From Acidobacteriota bacterium (GTDB taxonomy: Bacteria; Acidobacteriota; Terriglobia; Acidiferrales; UBA7541), in assembly GCA_003153585.1 (NCBI GenBank), contig PLZZ01000233.1, positions 15,274-22,699 of the forward strand: a stretch of 7,426 nt of DNA, read 5' to 3'. Position numbers and translations under genes: made by a program. Every line of letters begins with the position of its first letter. The stretch's first letter is position 1. Positions 1 to 6,752 of the stretch are shown here, piece after piece. The notes beneath the pieces were generated by a model, which was not told the origin of the DNA, made no database searches, and saw only the letters and a list, made by a program, of their open reading frames with translations.

Positions 1-402
1 CTGGACGGCGTCGCGGAAGTTCCGGACTGCGTGAACCGTTTGAAGAAGATGATCGACAATTTCGTCGAGTTGCGTGCGGGATTGGTGCCCGGCGGCTGCC
101 CGCTCATGAACACTGCAATCGAAGCTGACGATGGAAACGTGGTCCTGCGAGCGCGAGCCAAAAAGGCATTGCAGAACTGGACCGTGCGCCTGTCCAAGAT
201 CACGACTGAAGGAATCAAGAAACAGCAGATCAATCACCGCATCGACCCGTTAAAATTATCCCAATTAATCATCGGCTCGCTCGAAGGCGCCTTGTTGATC
301 AGCCGTCTGCAAAATAGCGACGAACCCCTTCGCGCCATCAAGCAGCACCTCTCTGAATACCTCGAACAAAATGTTCGCGCAACCATCCGCTCAAACAGGT
401 GA
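1..402 (+). CDS. TetR/AcrR-family transcriptional regulator, C-terminal part (5' truncated by window edge)
   Basis: The reading frame is open from the first base of the window to a TGA at 400-402, giving 134 residues with no stop, so the true start lies upstream. The visible part is the ligand-binding/dimerisation domain of a TetR-family repressor. The block GGCPLMNTAIEADDGN (residues 31-46 of the visible part) is a hallmark of one large TetR C-terminal subfamily. It is followed by the expected helices, including the PLKLSQLIIGSLEGALLIS stretch that forms the dimer face in relatives. The N-terminal helix-turn-helix is not in the window, so DNA specificity and ligand cannot be judged. TetR proteins normally repress their own gene and neighbours until a small molecule binds. 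The next gene starts 65 bp downstream on the same strand but has its own promoter, so the two need not form an operon. The family call is firm; the regulated target is unknown. Confidence 0.87.
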   Translation: MDGVAEVPDCVNRLKKMIDNFVELRAGLVPGGCPLMNTAIEADDGNVVLRARAKKALQNWTVRLSKITTEGIKKQQINHRIDPLKLSQLIIGSLEGALLISRLQNSDEPLRAIKQHLSEYLEQNVRATIRSNR

Positions 403-429
403 GACGGTTGTCGAGCGTACTCCCTCGCG

Positions 430-458
430 TTGACTTGCATCCTCGTGCAACTTAAACT
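430..458 (+). promoter_or_regulatory. sigma70-type promoter of the Ser/Thr kinase gene (leaderless arrangement)
   Basis: A -35 box TTGACT (430-435, 5 of 6 to TTGACA) is separated by exactly 17 bp from a -10 box TAAACT (453-458, 4 of 6 to TATAAT, keeping the key T1, A2 and T6). Transcription should begin about 7 bp after the -10 box, around 465-468. The kinase ATG is at 468, so the transcript would carry essentially no 5' leader. There is no Shine-Dalgarno sequence before the ATG, which fits. The boxes and spacing are seen directly; the start point is inferred. Confidence 0.7.
435..450. promoter_or_regulatory. small inverted repeat in the promoter spacer, possible operator
   Basis: TTGCA (435-439) and TGCAA (446-450) are perfect inverted arms around a 6-bp centre. 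One further outer pair (A433/T452) also matches, across a mismatch at 434/451. The dyad lies between the -35 and -10 boxes of the kinase promoter, where a bound repressor would block RNA polymerase. The TetR-type gene ending just upstream is an obvious candidate binder, but nothing in the window proves the link. Five-base arms can arise by chance. Confidence 0.3.
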
Positions 459-467
459 GTGCGCCAC

Positions 468-2795
468 ATGGCGGAGCCTTCTTCCTTTATCGGCCAAACC
501 ATCTCGCATTACCGCATTGTGGAAAAGCTCGGCGGTGGCGGGATGGGCGTCGTTTACAAGGCCGAGGACATCAAACTTCGCCGTTTTGTCGCGCTGAAGT
601 TCCTGCCGGAAGATCTTGCCAAGGACGATCTGGCGCTCGAAAGATTCCAGCGCGAAGCACAAGCCGCTTCAGCACTGAACCATCCCAACATTTGCACCAT
701 CTATGAAATTGATGAATACGAGGGCCGCCGCTTCATCGCCATGGAATTTCTCGATGGCCAGACGCTCAAGCACCACATCGCAGGGCGCCCGCTGGAAATC
801 GAATCGCTGCTCGATTGGAGCACGCAAATTGCCGAGGGGCTCGACGCCGCTCACTCCGCCGGAATCATTCATCGCGACATCAAACCGGCCAATCTTTTCA
901 TCACCTCTCGCGGCCACGCAAAAATTCTCGACTTTGGCCTGGCCAAGCTCGCGCCCGTCGGGCAGAAAGTGGCGGAAGGCGCAACGCAGTCCGGACGAGG
1001 CGCGGCTGACGAGCAGTTGCTTACCAGCCCGGGCACGTCGATTGGCACCGTTACTTACATGTCGCCGGAGCAAGTTCGCGGCGGCGATCTCGACAAGCGC
1101 ACAGATCTCTTCTCGCTGGGTTCGGTGTTGTATGAGATGGGCACTGGCGCCATGGCATTTTCCGGAACCACCAGCGGCGTGATTTTCGAAGCCATCCTGA
1201 ACCGCCCGCCGGTCCCGCCGCTGCGTTTGAATCCCGCGCTGCCCGCTGGGTTCGAGCAGGTGGTGAACAAAGCGCTCGAAAAAGACCGCAAGATGCGTTA
1301 CCAGTCGGCTGCGGACATGGGCGCGGACTTGCGGCGTCTGAAAAGGGAAACGGAATCGTCGCGAGTGGTGGTGCCGAGAGAAGTTGTCGAGGCTTCGGCG
1401 GGGTTTTCGTCGAAATCCAATCGCTGGGGAATGTATGCGGGCGGGGCGCTGGTGGCATTGTTGCTAACGGCTGGCGCGTTTTGGTATCAGAAGCATTCCG
1501 CGTCTGACGCGACGGCGGTAGCGGTGAAGCCATCGGTGGCCGTACTTCCGTTGAAGAATCTGAGCACGGATGCGGACAGCGTCTATTTCAGCGACGGAAT
1601 GACGGACGAAATCACCACCAAGCTTTCGAAGATTCAAGGGATTGACGTGGCGCCGCGTTCCACTGCCGCCGCGGTGAAAGACGAGGACCAGAACGCGGGA
1701 GCGCTGGGACGCCAACTCGGCGTGCGCTATTTGCTCGAAGGCACGGTGCGAAAATCCGGGGATCAGGTGCGCATCAACGTGCATTTGATCGATTCGACCA
1801 CGGGATTTCAGGTTTGGGCCGACGATTTCACCGGCCAGATGAAAGATGTGTTTTCGCTGCAGGAGCAAACCGCGCTGAAAATTGCGCAGGCGTTGAATTT
1901 GAATCTGAGCCCGCAGGAAACAAAGGCCATCCAGCAGCGCTATACGCAGAATCCTCAGGCGTACGAGGCGTATCTGGCAGGCAAGGGCTTGCTCGAAGTG
2001 GAAACGCCGGAAAGATTTGAAGCCGCGCGCACCAACTTTGAACAAGCGCTGAAATTCGATCCCAACTATGCCCCTGCTCTGGCCGGCCTGTCTCATGTCG
2101 AGAGCCTTTACTATCGCGATCTCGCAACAGATCCATCCCGCCTGCAGAAGGCCGAGGAATACGCCCGGCGAGCGATCGCCATCGATCCCAATCTCCCGGA
2201 GGCCCATGTGGCGCTCGGTCAAACCTACGGCTTGAAATATGACTACGCCGCGGCGGCGACCGAACTCCGCGAGGCCATTCGATTGGAACCGGACAACGCG
2301 CTCGGCTGGGACTTGTTGTCCTGGGCGCTGGGATACGAGCAGCCTCCCGACGCGTTGCAGTCCGAGAAAGCAGCGCGAGAGGCTCTACGTCTCGAGCCGA
2401 ATTCGGCCGCCTCGCAGTACCATTTGGGCCGCGCGTTAATTTTTGAAGGACGTTACGACGACGCAGCGGCAGCCTTCCGCCGCGCCAAAGAGATTGGCAG
2501 TAACTCGTACGAGGGCCTGGGAATGGGTCAACTCGCGTTAGCCCAAGGAAATTACGACCAAGCCATTGGTCACTTGATGAGCACGGGCGTCGCCTCGAAA
2601 ACCGCGATGGACCAGTACTGGATAAGTTCGGCCTATGCTGGTAAGGGCGACAAGGAAAAAGCCCTGGTTGCGCTGCAAAACTCCTTCAAGTTGGGCTTCG
2701 GCGATTTCGGCGCGCTGGACGCCAGCCCGTATTTTAAGTCTCTGCGCGACGACCCGCGCTACCGCCAGCTAGTGCAGCAATACCGCAAAAAGTAA
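468..2795 (+). CDS. receptor-like Ser/Thr protein kinase with TolB/FlgO-like and TPR sensor region
   Basis: A 775-residue membrane-bound Hanks-type kinase that phosphorylates Ser/Thr on cytoplasmic partners not identifiable here. Numbering is from ATG 468. The kinase domain spans about 17-290: glycine loop LGGGGMGVV (21-29), ATP-binding Lys44 in VALK, Glu63 of helix C, catalytic HRDIKPAN (Asp137, Lys139, Asn142), DFG (155-157), and SPE (199-201) in place of APE. All catalytic residues are present, so it should be active. The activation segment is long (about 45 residues) and rich in Ser/Thr. A single hydrophobic helix lies at about 320-340. Outside the membrane come a TolB/FlgO-like domain (about 354-479, starting SVAVLPLKNLS and including YLLEGTVRKSGDQVRI) and TPR repeats (about 495-775). 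This architecture is common in Acidobacteriota. An in-frame GTG at 459 exists, but it abuts the -10 box and would precede the predicted transcription start, so ATG 468 is preferred. The stop is TAA. Confidence 0.93.
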   Translation: MAEPSSFIGQTISHYRIVEKLGGGGMGVVYKAEDIKLRRFVALKFLPEDLAKDDLALERFQREAQAASALNHPNICTIYEIDEYEGRRFIAMEFLDGQTLKHHIAGRPLEIESLLDWSTQIAEGLDAAHSAGIIHRDIKPANLFITSRGHAKILDFGLAKLAPVGQKVAEGATQSGRGAADEQLLTSPGTSIGTVTYMSPEQVRGGDLDKRTDLFSLGSVLYEMGTGAMAFSGTTSGVIFEAILNRPPVPPLRLNPALPAGFEQVVNKALEKDRKMRYQSAADMGADLRRLKRETESSRVVVPREVVEASAGFSSKSNRWGMYAGGALVALLLTAGAFWYQKHSASDATAVAVKPSVAVLPLKNLSTDADSVYFSDGMTDEITTKLSKIQGIDVAPRSTAAAVKDEDQNAGALGRQLGVRYLLEGTVRKSGDQVRINVHLIDSTTGFQVWADDFTGQMKDVFSLQEQTALKIAQALNLNLSPQETKAIQQRYTQNPQAYEAYLAGKGLLEVETPERFEAARTNFEQALKFDPNYAPALAGLSHVESLYYRDLATDPSRLQKAEEYARRAIAIDPNLPEAHVALGQTYGLKYDYAAAATELREAIRLEPDNALGWDLLSWALGYEQPPDALQSEKAAREALRLEPNSAASQYHLGRALIFEGRYDDAAAAFRRAKEIGSNSYEGLGMGQLALAQGNYDQAIGHLMSTGVASKTAMDQYWISSAYAGKGDKEKALVALQNSFKLGFGDFGALDASPYFKSLRDDPRYRQLVQQYRKK

Positions 2796-3070
2796 CCTTT
2801 CCGAGTCGACTACCTCTTCGATGGCGAAGCTAACCCGAAAACGCCTCAATGGTTATGCTCGCATGAACCCAGGCCCAATGGTACCCGCGGACAGGTGAAT
2901 AATCTGGCCTTCGCGCCAGTTGCACCACACAACACAGCTAGTTAGTCTCCTCTTCTTAGGTGCTCTTACGTGCCGTCTCGCTAAATTGCGAATTCTGAAA
3001 AATAATGGAACTTTTTCACATTGACTGGGTTTGGGTCCATTCGGAATCCAGATAGACCTGAGAGGGGACC
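2796..3070. other. intergenic region with AT-rich probable promoter zone for the DUF1800 operon
   Basis: This 275-bp gap contains no credible gene. The first part has a 5-bp hairpin (CTTCG 2816-2820, CGAAG 2825-2829) without a following T-tract, so it is not a convincing terminator for the kinase gene. The right part turns AT-rich (about 2982-3025) and should hold the promoter of the downstream operon. Candidates are AATAAT at 3001-3006 (5 of 6 to a -10 box, but with only a poor -35 partner) and TTGACT at 3021-3026 (5 of 6 to a -35 box, but with no good -10 box 16-18 bp later). Neither makes a complete promoter, so the exact site is undecided. Confidence 0.4.
3062..3067 (+). promoter_or_regulatory. 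ribosome binding site of the DUF1800 gene, supports the GTG start
   Basis: GAGGGG lies directly before the GTG at 3071, with the GAGG core 5 bp from the start codon. It decides in favour of GTG 3071. The next in-frame Met is residue 17, inside the hydrophobic core of the signal peptide, and starting there would destroy the export signal. Confidence 0.7.
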
Positions 3071-5224
3071 GTGCGTCGCTCATCAATCCTTGCACCCGTA
3101 ATCGTCGTTCTGGCTTTAATGATTTCGAGCTGTGCGCTCACTCCTCCCGGAAGCACGGGCCCCGGTCCCGGCGCTTTCACCATATCCCCTAGCACCGCGA
3201 ACGTACGCGCCGGTGGAACCCAGCAATTTACCCCGTCTTTGACTACGGCGACGTTCACATGGTCGGTAAATGGCGTGATGGGAGGAACCGCTGCGACCGG
3301 CACCATTGACGCGACCGGCAACTACACCGCTCCTTCAACCCTTCCTTCCCCCAATACGGTGACGATTGAGGCCACCGAGACCACCAAGAAATCAGCGACG
3401 GGTTCGAGCGCCGTGACGCTCTGGAATCCCATCCCGCAGATTTCCAGCGTTTCGCCTCCGCAAGTAACTGTTGGTGCGTTTACCCTGACGATATCTGGTA
3501 CCAACTTTGTCAGCGGCGCCACTGTGGCTTTTGGCGGTGGCACCCTGACGGTCACGTCCGTTTCCAGCACGCAAATAATCGCAACCGGAACGGCTACCGC
3601 TGCCCAGGCCGGTTTTTCTGTGCCTCTCCAGGTGACGAATCCGAACCCCGGATCGAGTTCTTCGAACAGCATCAGTGCGCAAGTCATCGGCGCGGCTGCG
3701 GTCTCCGCTACCGCAGCGGCGCGCTTCCTGGATCAGACCAGCTTTGGTCCCACCGCGACCACCATCTCGCATGTCGAGCAGATCGGCTTGCAGGCCGCGC
3801 TCACCGAACAGTTCAATCAGCCGACCACGCAATTCAGCGAGCCGCCATCGCCTGACACGGCCGTGTGCGGGTTTACAAACTGGCGTTGCACGCAGTCGGA
3901 GTTCCTGAACGTCGCGGTCTGGGGGAACGATCAGTTCCGTCAACGGGTGGCCATGGCTCTGAGTGAAATATTTGTCGCACCCATCGAGCAGGATAACGCC
4001 ATGCCGTTCTATCTGAATACGCTGGCCGGTGACGCCTTTACCAATTACCGCACCATTATGCAGGATGCGGCGCTTTCGCCAGCCATGGGCGACTACCTGA
4101 ATATGGTGAACAGTGGAAAGCCTCCCACCGGTCAAATCGCGAATGAGAATTTCGGCCGCGAGAATATGCAGCTCTTCACCCTGGGAGTGAATCTCTTGAA
4201 TTCGGACGGCAGCCTCCAGACGGATGGGAGCGGTAATCCAATTCCCACCTACACCGAGCTTCAGGTAGAGGCCTTTGCTCGTGCTTACACGGGTTGGACC
4301 TTTGCCAATCCGGACGGCAGTTCTCCGTCAAGTTTCAATTACACACATAATTGGCTCCACTTTATGGTCCCGGTAGAGAACCAGCATGACACCACCTCCA
4401 AGATCCTCCTGAATGGAACCACGCTTTCCGCTGGCCAGTCGGCCGAGCAGGACCTGAAAGGCGCACTCGACAACATATTTGCGCACCCGAATGTCGGCCC
4501 GTTCGTCTGCAGGCAGCTCATACAGCATCTGGTGAGCGGCGATCCAAGCCCCGCCTATGTGGCGCGCGTGGCTGCGGTCTTCGCTAATAACGGCAGCGGC
4601 GTGCGCGGCGACATGAAGTCCGTTCTGACTGCGATCATTATGGATCCGGAGGCACGTGCGGGAGACGCGCAAACAGGGGATCAGGCTGACATGTCTCCGG
4701 CCGTCGATGGCGGCCACCTGCGCGAGCCGCTCCTTTGGACCATGAATTTGCTTCGCGGATTAAATGCAGCTCAGACTCCGGCAACTTCCTACTTATACGT
4801 CAACTTCATGTCAGGGACGTTGACCTCCGTCGGAGAAGCGCCCATCGACCAGTCAAGCGTGTTCAACTACTTCCCGCCCAGTTACGTCATTCCGCAAACG
4901 ACGTTGAACGCTCCTGAGTTTTCTCTGGAGAACACCGGCTCTGTCATTCCCCGCATGAGTCTTGCCGACAAGATTATTCACAACGAAGATTCGGCGCCGG
5001 TCATAGATCTGAGCGCAACCAGCGTCATCGGACAACAAGCGAGCAATCCTGCCCAACTGGTGGATTATCTGGGAATGCTTTTCATGCACAGCCAGATGCC
5101 CAGCGATATGCGAACCGCTTTAATCGACACCATCACCGCCATTCCCGCGACCGACCTACAGGGCCGCGCGGAAGTGGCCGTGTTCCTGGTCGTCACTTCT
5201 TCGCAATACAAGATCATGCACTAA
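3071..5224 (+). CDS. DUF1800 family lipoprotein with Ig-like and IPT/TIG domains
   Basis: A 717-residue exported protein of unknown biochemical role. Residues 1-20 are a lipoprotein signal peptide: Arg2-Arg3, a hydrophobic core, then lipobox ISSC with lipidated Cys21. A Gly/Pro-rich tether follows, then an Ig-like domain (about 35-117, with the GGTQQF and IDATGNYTAP patterns typical of such modules). Next is an IPT/TIG domain (about 121-206: ISSVSPPQVTVG, LTISGTNFVSGATVAFGG). The DUF1800 domain fills about 214-715. Family signatures visible in order are RFLDQTSFGPT (218-228), NENFGRENMQLFTLG (358-372), AYTGWTF (405-411), HPNVGPFVCRQLIQHLVSG (472-490), VRGDMKSVLTAIIMDPEAR (511-529), REPLLW (551-556) and SVFNYFPPSY (596-605). 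The Ig and IPT modules are probably spacers or sugar/protein-binding arms. The gene starts with GTG and ends with TAA 30 bp before its DUF1501 partner, so the two are almost surely co-transcribed. Family assignment is strong; function is unknown. Confidence 0.93.
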   Translation: MRRSSILAPVIVVLALMISSCALTPPGSTGPGPGAFTISPSTANVRAGGTQQFTPSLTTATFTWSVNGVMGGTAATGTIDATGNYTAPSTLPSPNTVTIEATETTKKSATGSSAVTLWNPIPQISSVSPPQVTVGAFTLTISGTNFVSGATVAFGGGTLTVTSVSSTQIIATGTATAAQAGFSVPLQVTNPNPGSSSSNSISAQVIGAAAVSATAAARFLDQTSFGPTATTISHVEQIGLQAALTEQFNQPTTQFSEPPSPDTAVCGFTNWRCTQSEFLNVAVWGNDQFRQRVAMALSEIFVAPIEQDNAMPFYLNTLAGDAFTNYRTIMQDAALSPAMGDYLNMVNSGKPPTGQIANENFGRENMQLFTLGVNLLNSDGSLQTDGSGNPIPTYTELQVEAFARAYTGWTFANPDGSSPSSFNYTHNWLHFMVPVENQHDTTSKILLNGTTLSAGQSAEQDLKGALDNIFAHPNVGPFVCRQLIQHLVSGDPSPAYVARVAAVFANNGSGVRGDMKSVLTAIIMDPEARAGDAQTGDQADMSPAVDGGHLREPLLWTMNLLRGLNAAQTPATSYLYVNFMSGTLTSVGEAPIDQSSVFNYFPPSYVIPQTTLNAPEFSLENTGSVIPRMSLADKIIHNEDSAPVIDLSATSVIGQQASNPAQLVDYLGMLFMHSQMPSDMRTALIDTITAIPATDLQGRAEVAVFLVVTSSQYKIMH

Positions 5225-5243
5225 TTATAGGAACGCGGCCTGA

Positions 5244-5250
5244 AAAGGAG
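5244..5250 (+). promoter_or_regulatory. strong ribosome binding site of the DUF1501 gene
   Basis: AAAGGAG sits 4 bp before ATG 5255 inside the 30-bp gap between the two operon genes. It fixes the start, which also places the twin-arginine motif at residues 5-6 as expected. No promoter or terminator is visible in the gap. Confidence 0.8.
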
Positions 5251-5254
5251 TTTT

Positions 5255-6598
5255 ATGTCACACAGTCGACGAAGTTTCTTAACCAATGCTTCCTTGCTCG
5301 CAGCCGGCAATCTTCTGGGCTTCCGGCCTTTCGGAATGCTCAACGCCCTGGCCCAAACCTCTTCGGATTACAAGGCGCTGGTCTGCATCTTTATGTTCGG
5401 CGGAAACGACGCGAACAATATGCTCATCCCGTTCGACACCACCGGCTATAACAACTACGCGACCATTCGCGGCCCGATAGCGCTGGCGCAGAACACGCTG
5501 CTGCCGCTTACGCCGGCGCCCAACTTTGCGCTGCATCCCAGCCTGCCGGAAGTGCAGTCTTTGTTTAACAGCGGCAACCTGGCCTTCCTCGCGAATGTCG
5601 GCACACTCCTGCAGCCGACCACCCGCGCGCAATACCAGGCCAATTCGATCGTGCCGCCCAGCAACCTCTTCTCTCATCCCGACCAGCAACTCGAGTGGCA
5701 GAACCAGCTGGATAGCTCCGCGGGCAGTACCGGTTGGGCAGGCCGCATCGCGGACAAGATGAATACGCAATACAATCCGGGCGCGCTGGTACCGATGATC
5801 GCCTCCATCAGCGGCGATACTTTGTTCTGCAATGGAACGGGCACTTCACCGGTTTCCGTCGGATCTGGTGGGCCGGGCACTCCAAGCTGCAGCGATCAAT
5901 CCTACTGCTCTTCGCGCCAGACGACGGCGCAACAGTTCGCGAACATGAGCAGCGGCGTCTCGTTGATTCAAGAAGACAACGCCATCACCAACAATGCCTT
6001 CACCTACAACACAGTGCTGGCCGGCGCGTTAAATGCCGCAACGCCGCTGACAACTGTCTTCCCGACTACCACTCCCTTCGGTGCTCAGTTGGCGGAGGTT
6101 GCAAAACTCATCAACGTGCGCGCGGCCTTGGGAGTCAAGCGGCAGATTTTCTTCGTAGGCGCCGGCAACTTCGATACCCACGCGGCCCAGTTGGCTACGC
6201 AGGCAACGCTTTTGGCCGAGGTAAGCCCGGCTTTACTGGCGTTCTACCAGGCCTTGCAGGAAATGAATTTGGCGAATCAGGTTACGGCTTTCACCTGCTC
6301 GGACTTCGCGCGTACCTTCCAGCCAAATTCGGCCGACGGAACGGACCACGCCTGGGGCAGCCACCACATCATTCTTGGCGGCGCGGTGAAAGGCGGGCAG
6401 ATTTACGGAACGTTTCCAACTCTGGCGCTCGGCGGTCCCGACGATGTCGCCTCTAACGGCCGCTGGATCCCCAGCACTTCTTCGGCGCAGTACGCAGCGA
6501 CGTTGGCCCAATGGTTCGGCCTCGCCACCACGGATCTGCCATACGTGCTGCCGTACATCGGCAACTTCAGCAGCAACAATCTCGGATTCCTCGGCTAA
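5255..6598 (+). CDS. Tat-exported DUF1501 family protein (alkaline-phosphatase-like fold)
   Basis: A 447-residue protein with a classic twin-arginine signal: SRRSFL at residues 4-9, a moderately hydrophobic stretch, and probable cleavage after ALA at 31-33. It should therefore fold, perhaps with a cofactor or metal, before export. Family signatures: FMFGGNDANNMLIP (46-59, the usual GGNDG-N motif), NFDTHA (305-310), SDFARTF (349-355, usually SEFGRT), and GTDHAWGSHHIILGGAVKGG (362-381). DUF1501 is placed with the alkaline-phosphatase/sulfatase superfamily. Asp52, Asp307, His309, Asp364, His365 and His370/371 are plausible metal ligands by analogy, which is inference. An insert at about 186-222 is Gly/Ser-rich with Cys192, Cys212 and Cys218. 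It follows the DUF1800 gene by 30 bp with its own strong ribosome binding site; the two families are frequent neighbours. Length is normal for the family, and the gene ends with TAA. Substrate and reaction are unknown. Confidence 0.93.
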   Translation: MSHSRRSFLTNASLLAAGNLLGFRPFGMLNALAQTSSDYKALVCIFMFGGNDANNMLIPFDTTGYNNYATIRGPIALAQNTLLPLTPAPNFALHPSLPEVQSLFNSGNLAFLANVGTLLQPTTRAQYQANSIVPPSNLFSHPDQQLEWQNQLDSSAGSTGWAGRIADKMNTQYNPGALVPMIASISGDTLFCNGTGTSPVSVGSGGPGTPSCSDQSYCSSRQTTAQQFANMSSGVSLIQEDNAITNNAFTYNTVLAGALNAATPLTTVFPTTTPFGAQLAEVAKLINVRAALGVKRQIFFVGAGNFDTHAAQLATQATLLAEVSPALLAFYQALQEMNLANQVTAFTCSDFARTFQPNSADGTDHAWGSHHIILGGAVKGGQIYGTFPTLALGGPDDVASNGRWIPSTSSAQYAATLAQWFGLATTDLPYVLPYIGNFSSNNLGFLG

Positions 6599-6752
6599 TC
6601 GATAGCGCATCCTACACCGCGCCAAAGGGGTGCTCTCGGCCCTTCGACTGCCGCGCCGCGCTCCGCACAGTTGCGCGCTCTCTGCCGCAACACTCCCCGC
6701 ATGTCCTCAGACTAAAAGAAACGGGCGAGCCTTCCGATGCATCAAAAGGGAA
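6599..6752. other. intergenic gap between the DUF1501 gene and the DsbD-like gene
   Basis: These 154 bp have no credible coding sequence. Two weak stems occur (AAGGG 6625-6629 with CCCTT 6640-6644; GTTGC 6670-6674 with GCAAC 6687-6691). Neither has a T-tract, so no intrinsic terminator can be called. No promoter with both boxes was recognised, so the DsbD-like gene may be read through from the operon or may use an unrecognised promoter here. Confidence 0.4.

Noticed and set aside
1464..2222. 252-codon open frame on the - strand, antisense to the kinase
   Set aside because: It lies wholly inside a well-recognised kinase/TPR gene, its product has no recognisable domain, and long antisense frames are expected in GC-rich coding DNA.
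2816..2829. Hairpin CTTCG-ATGG-CGAAG after the kinase gene as a terminator
   Set aside because: The stem is only 5 bp and no T-run follows.
3008..3039. GGAACT ... GTCCA as an ECF sigma-factor promoter upstream of the DUF1800 gene
   Set aside because: The gap between the elements is about 21 bp, several bases too long for ECF promoters, and the -10 part is a poor match.
2853..3095. 80-codon - strand frame across the intergenic gap before the DUF1800 gene
   Set aside because: It has no recognisable domain, no clear ribosome binding site, and overlaps the start of the DUF1800 gene.
3392..4135. 247-codon open frame on the - strand, antisense to the DUF1800 gene
   Set aside because: The product is Arg/Gly-rich with no family resemblance, and the + strand frame shows clear domain motifs through the same stretch.
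5734..6456. 240-codon open frame on the + strand in another frame of the DUF1501 gene
   Set aside because: It is nested in a gene with continuous family motifs, its composition is Arg-rich and low in hydrophobic pattern, and no ribosome binding site was seen.
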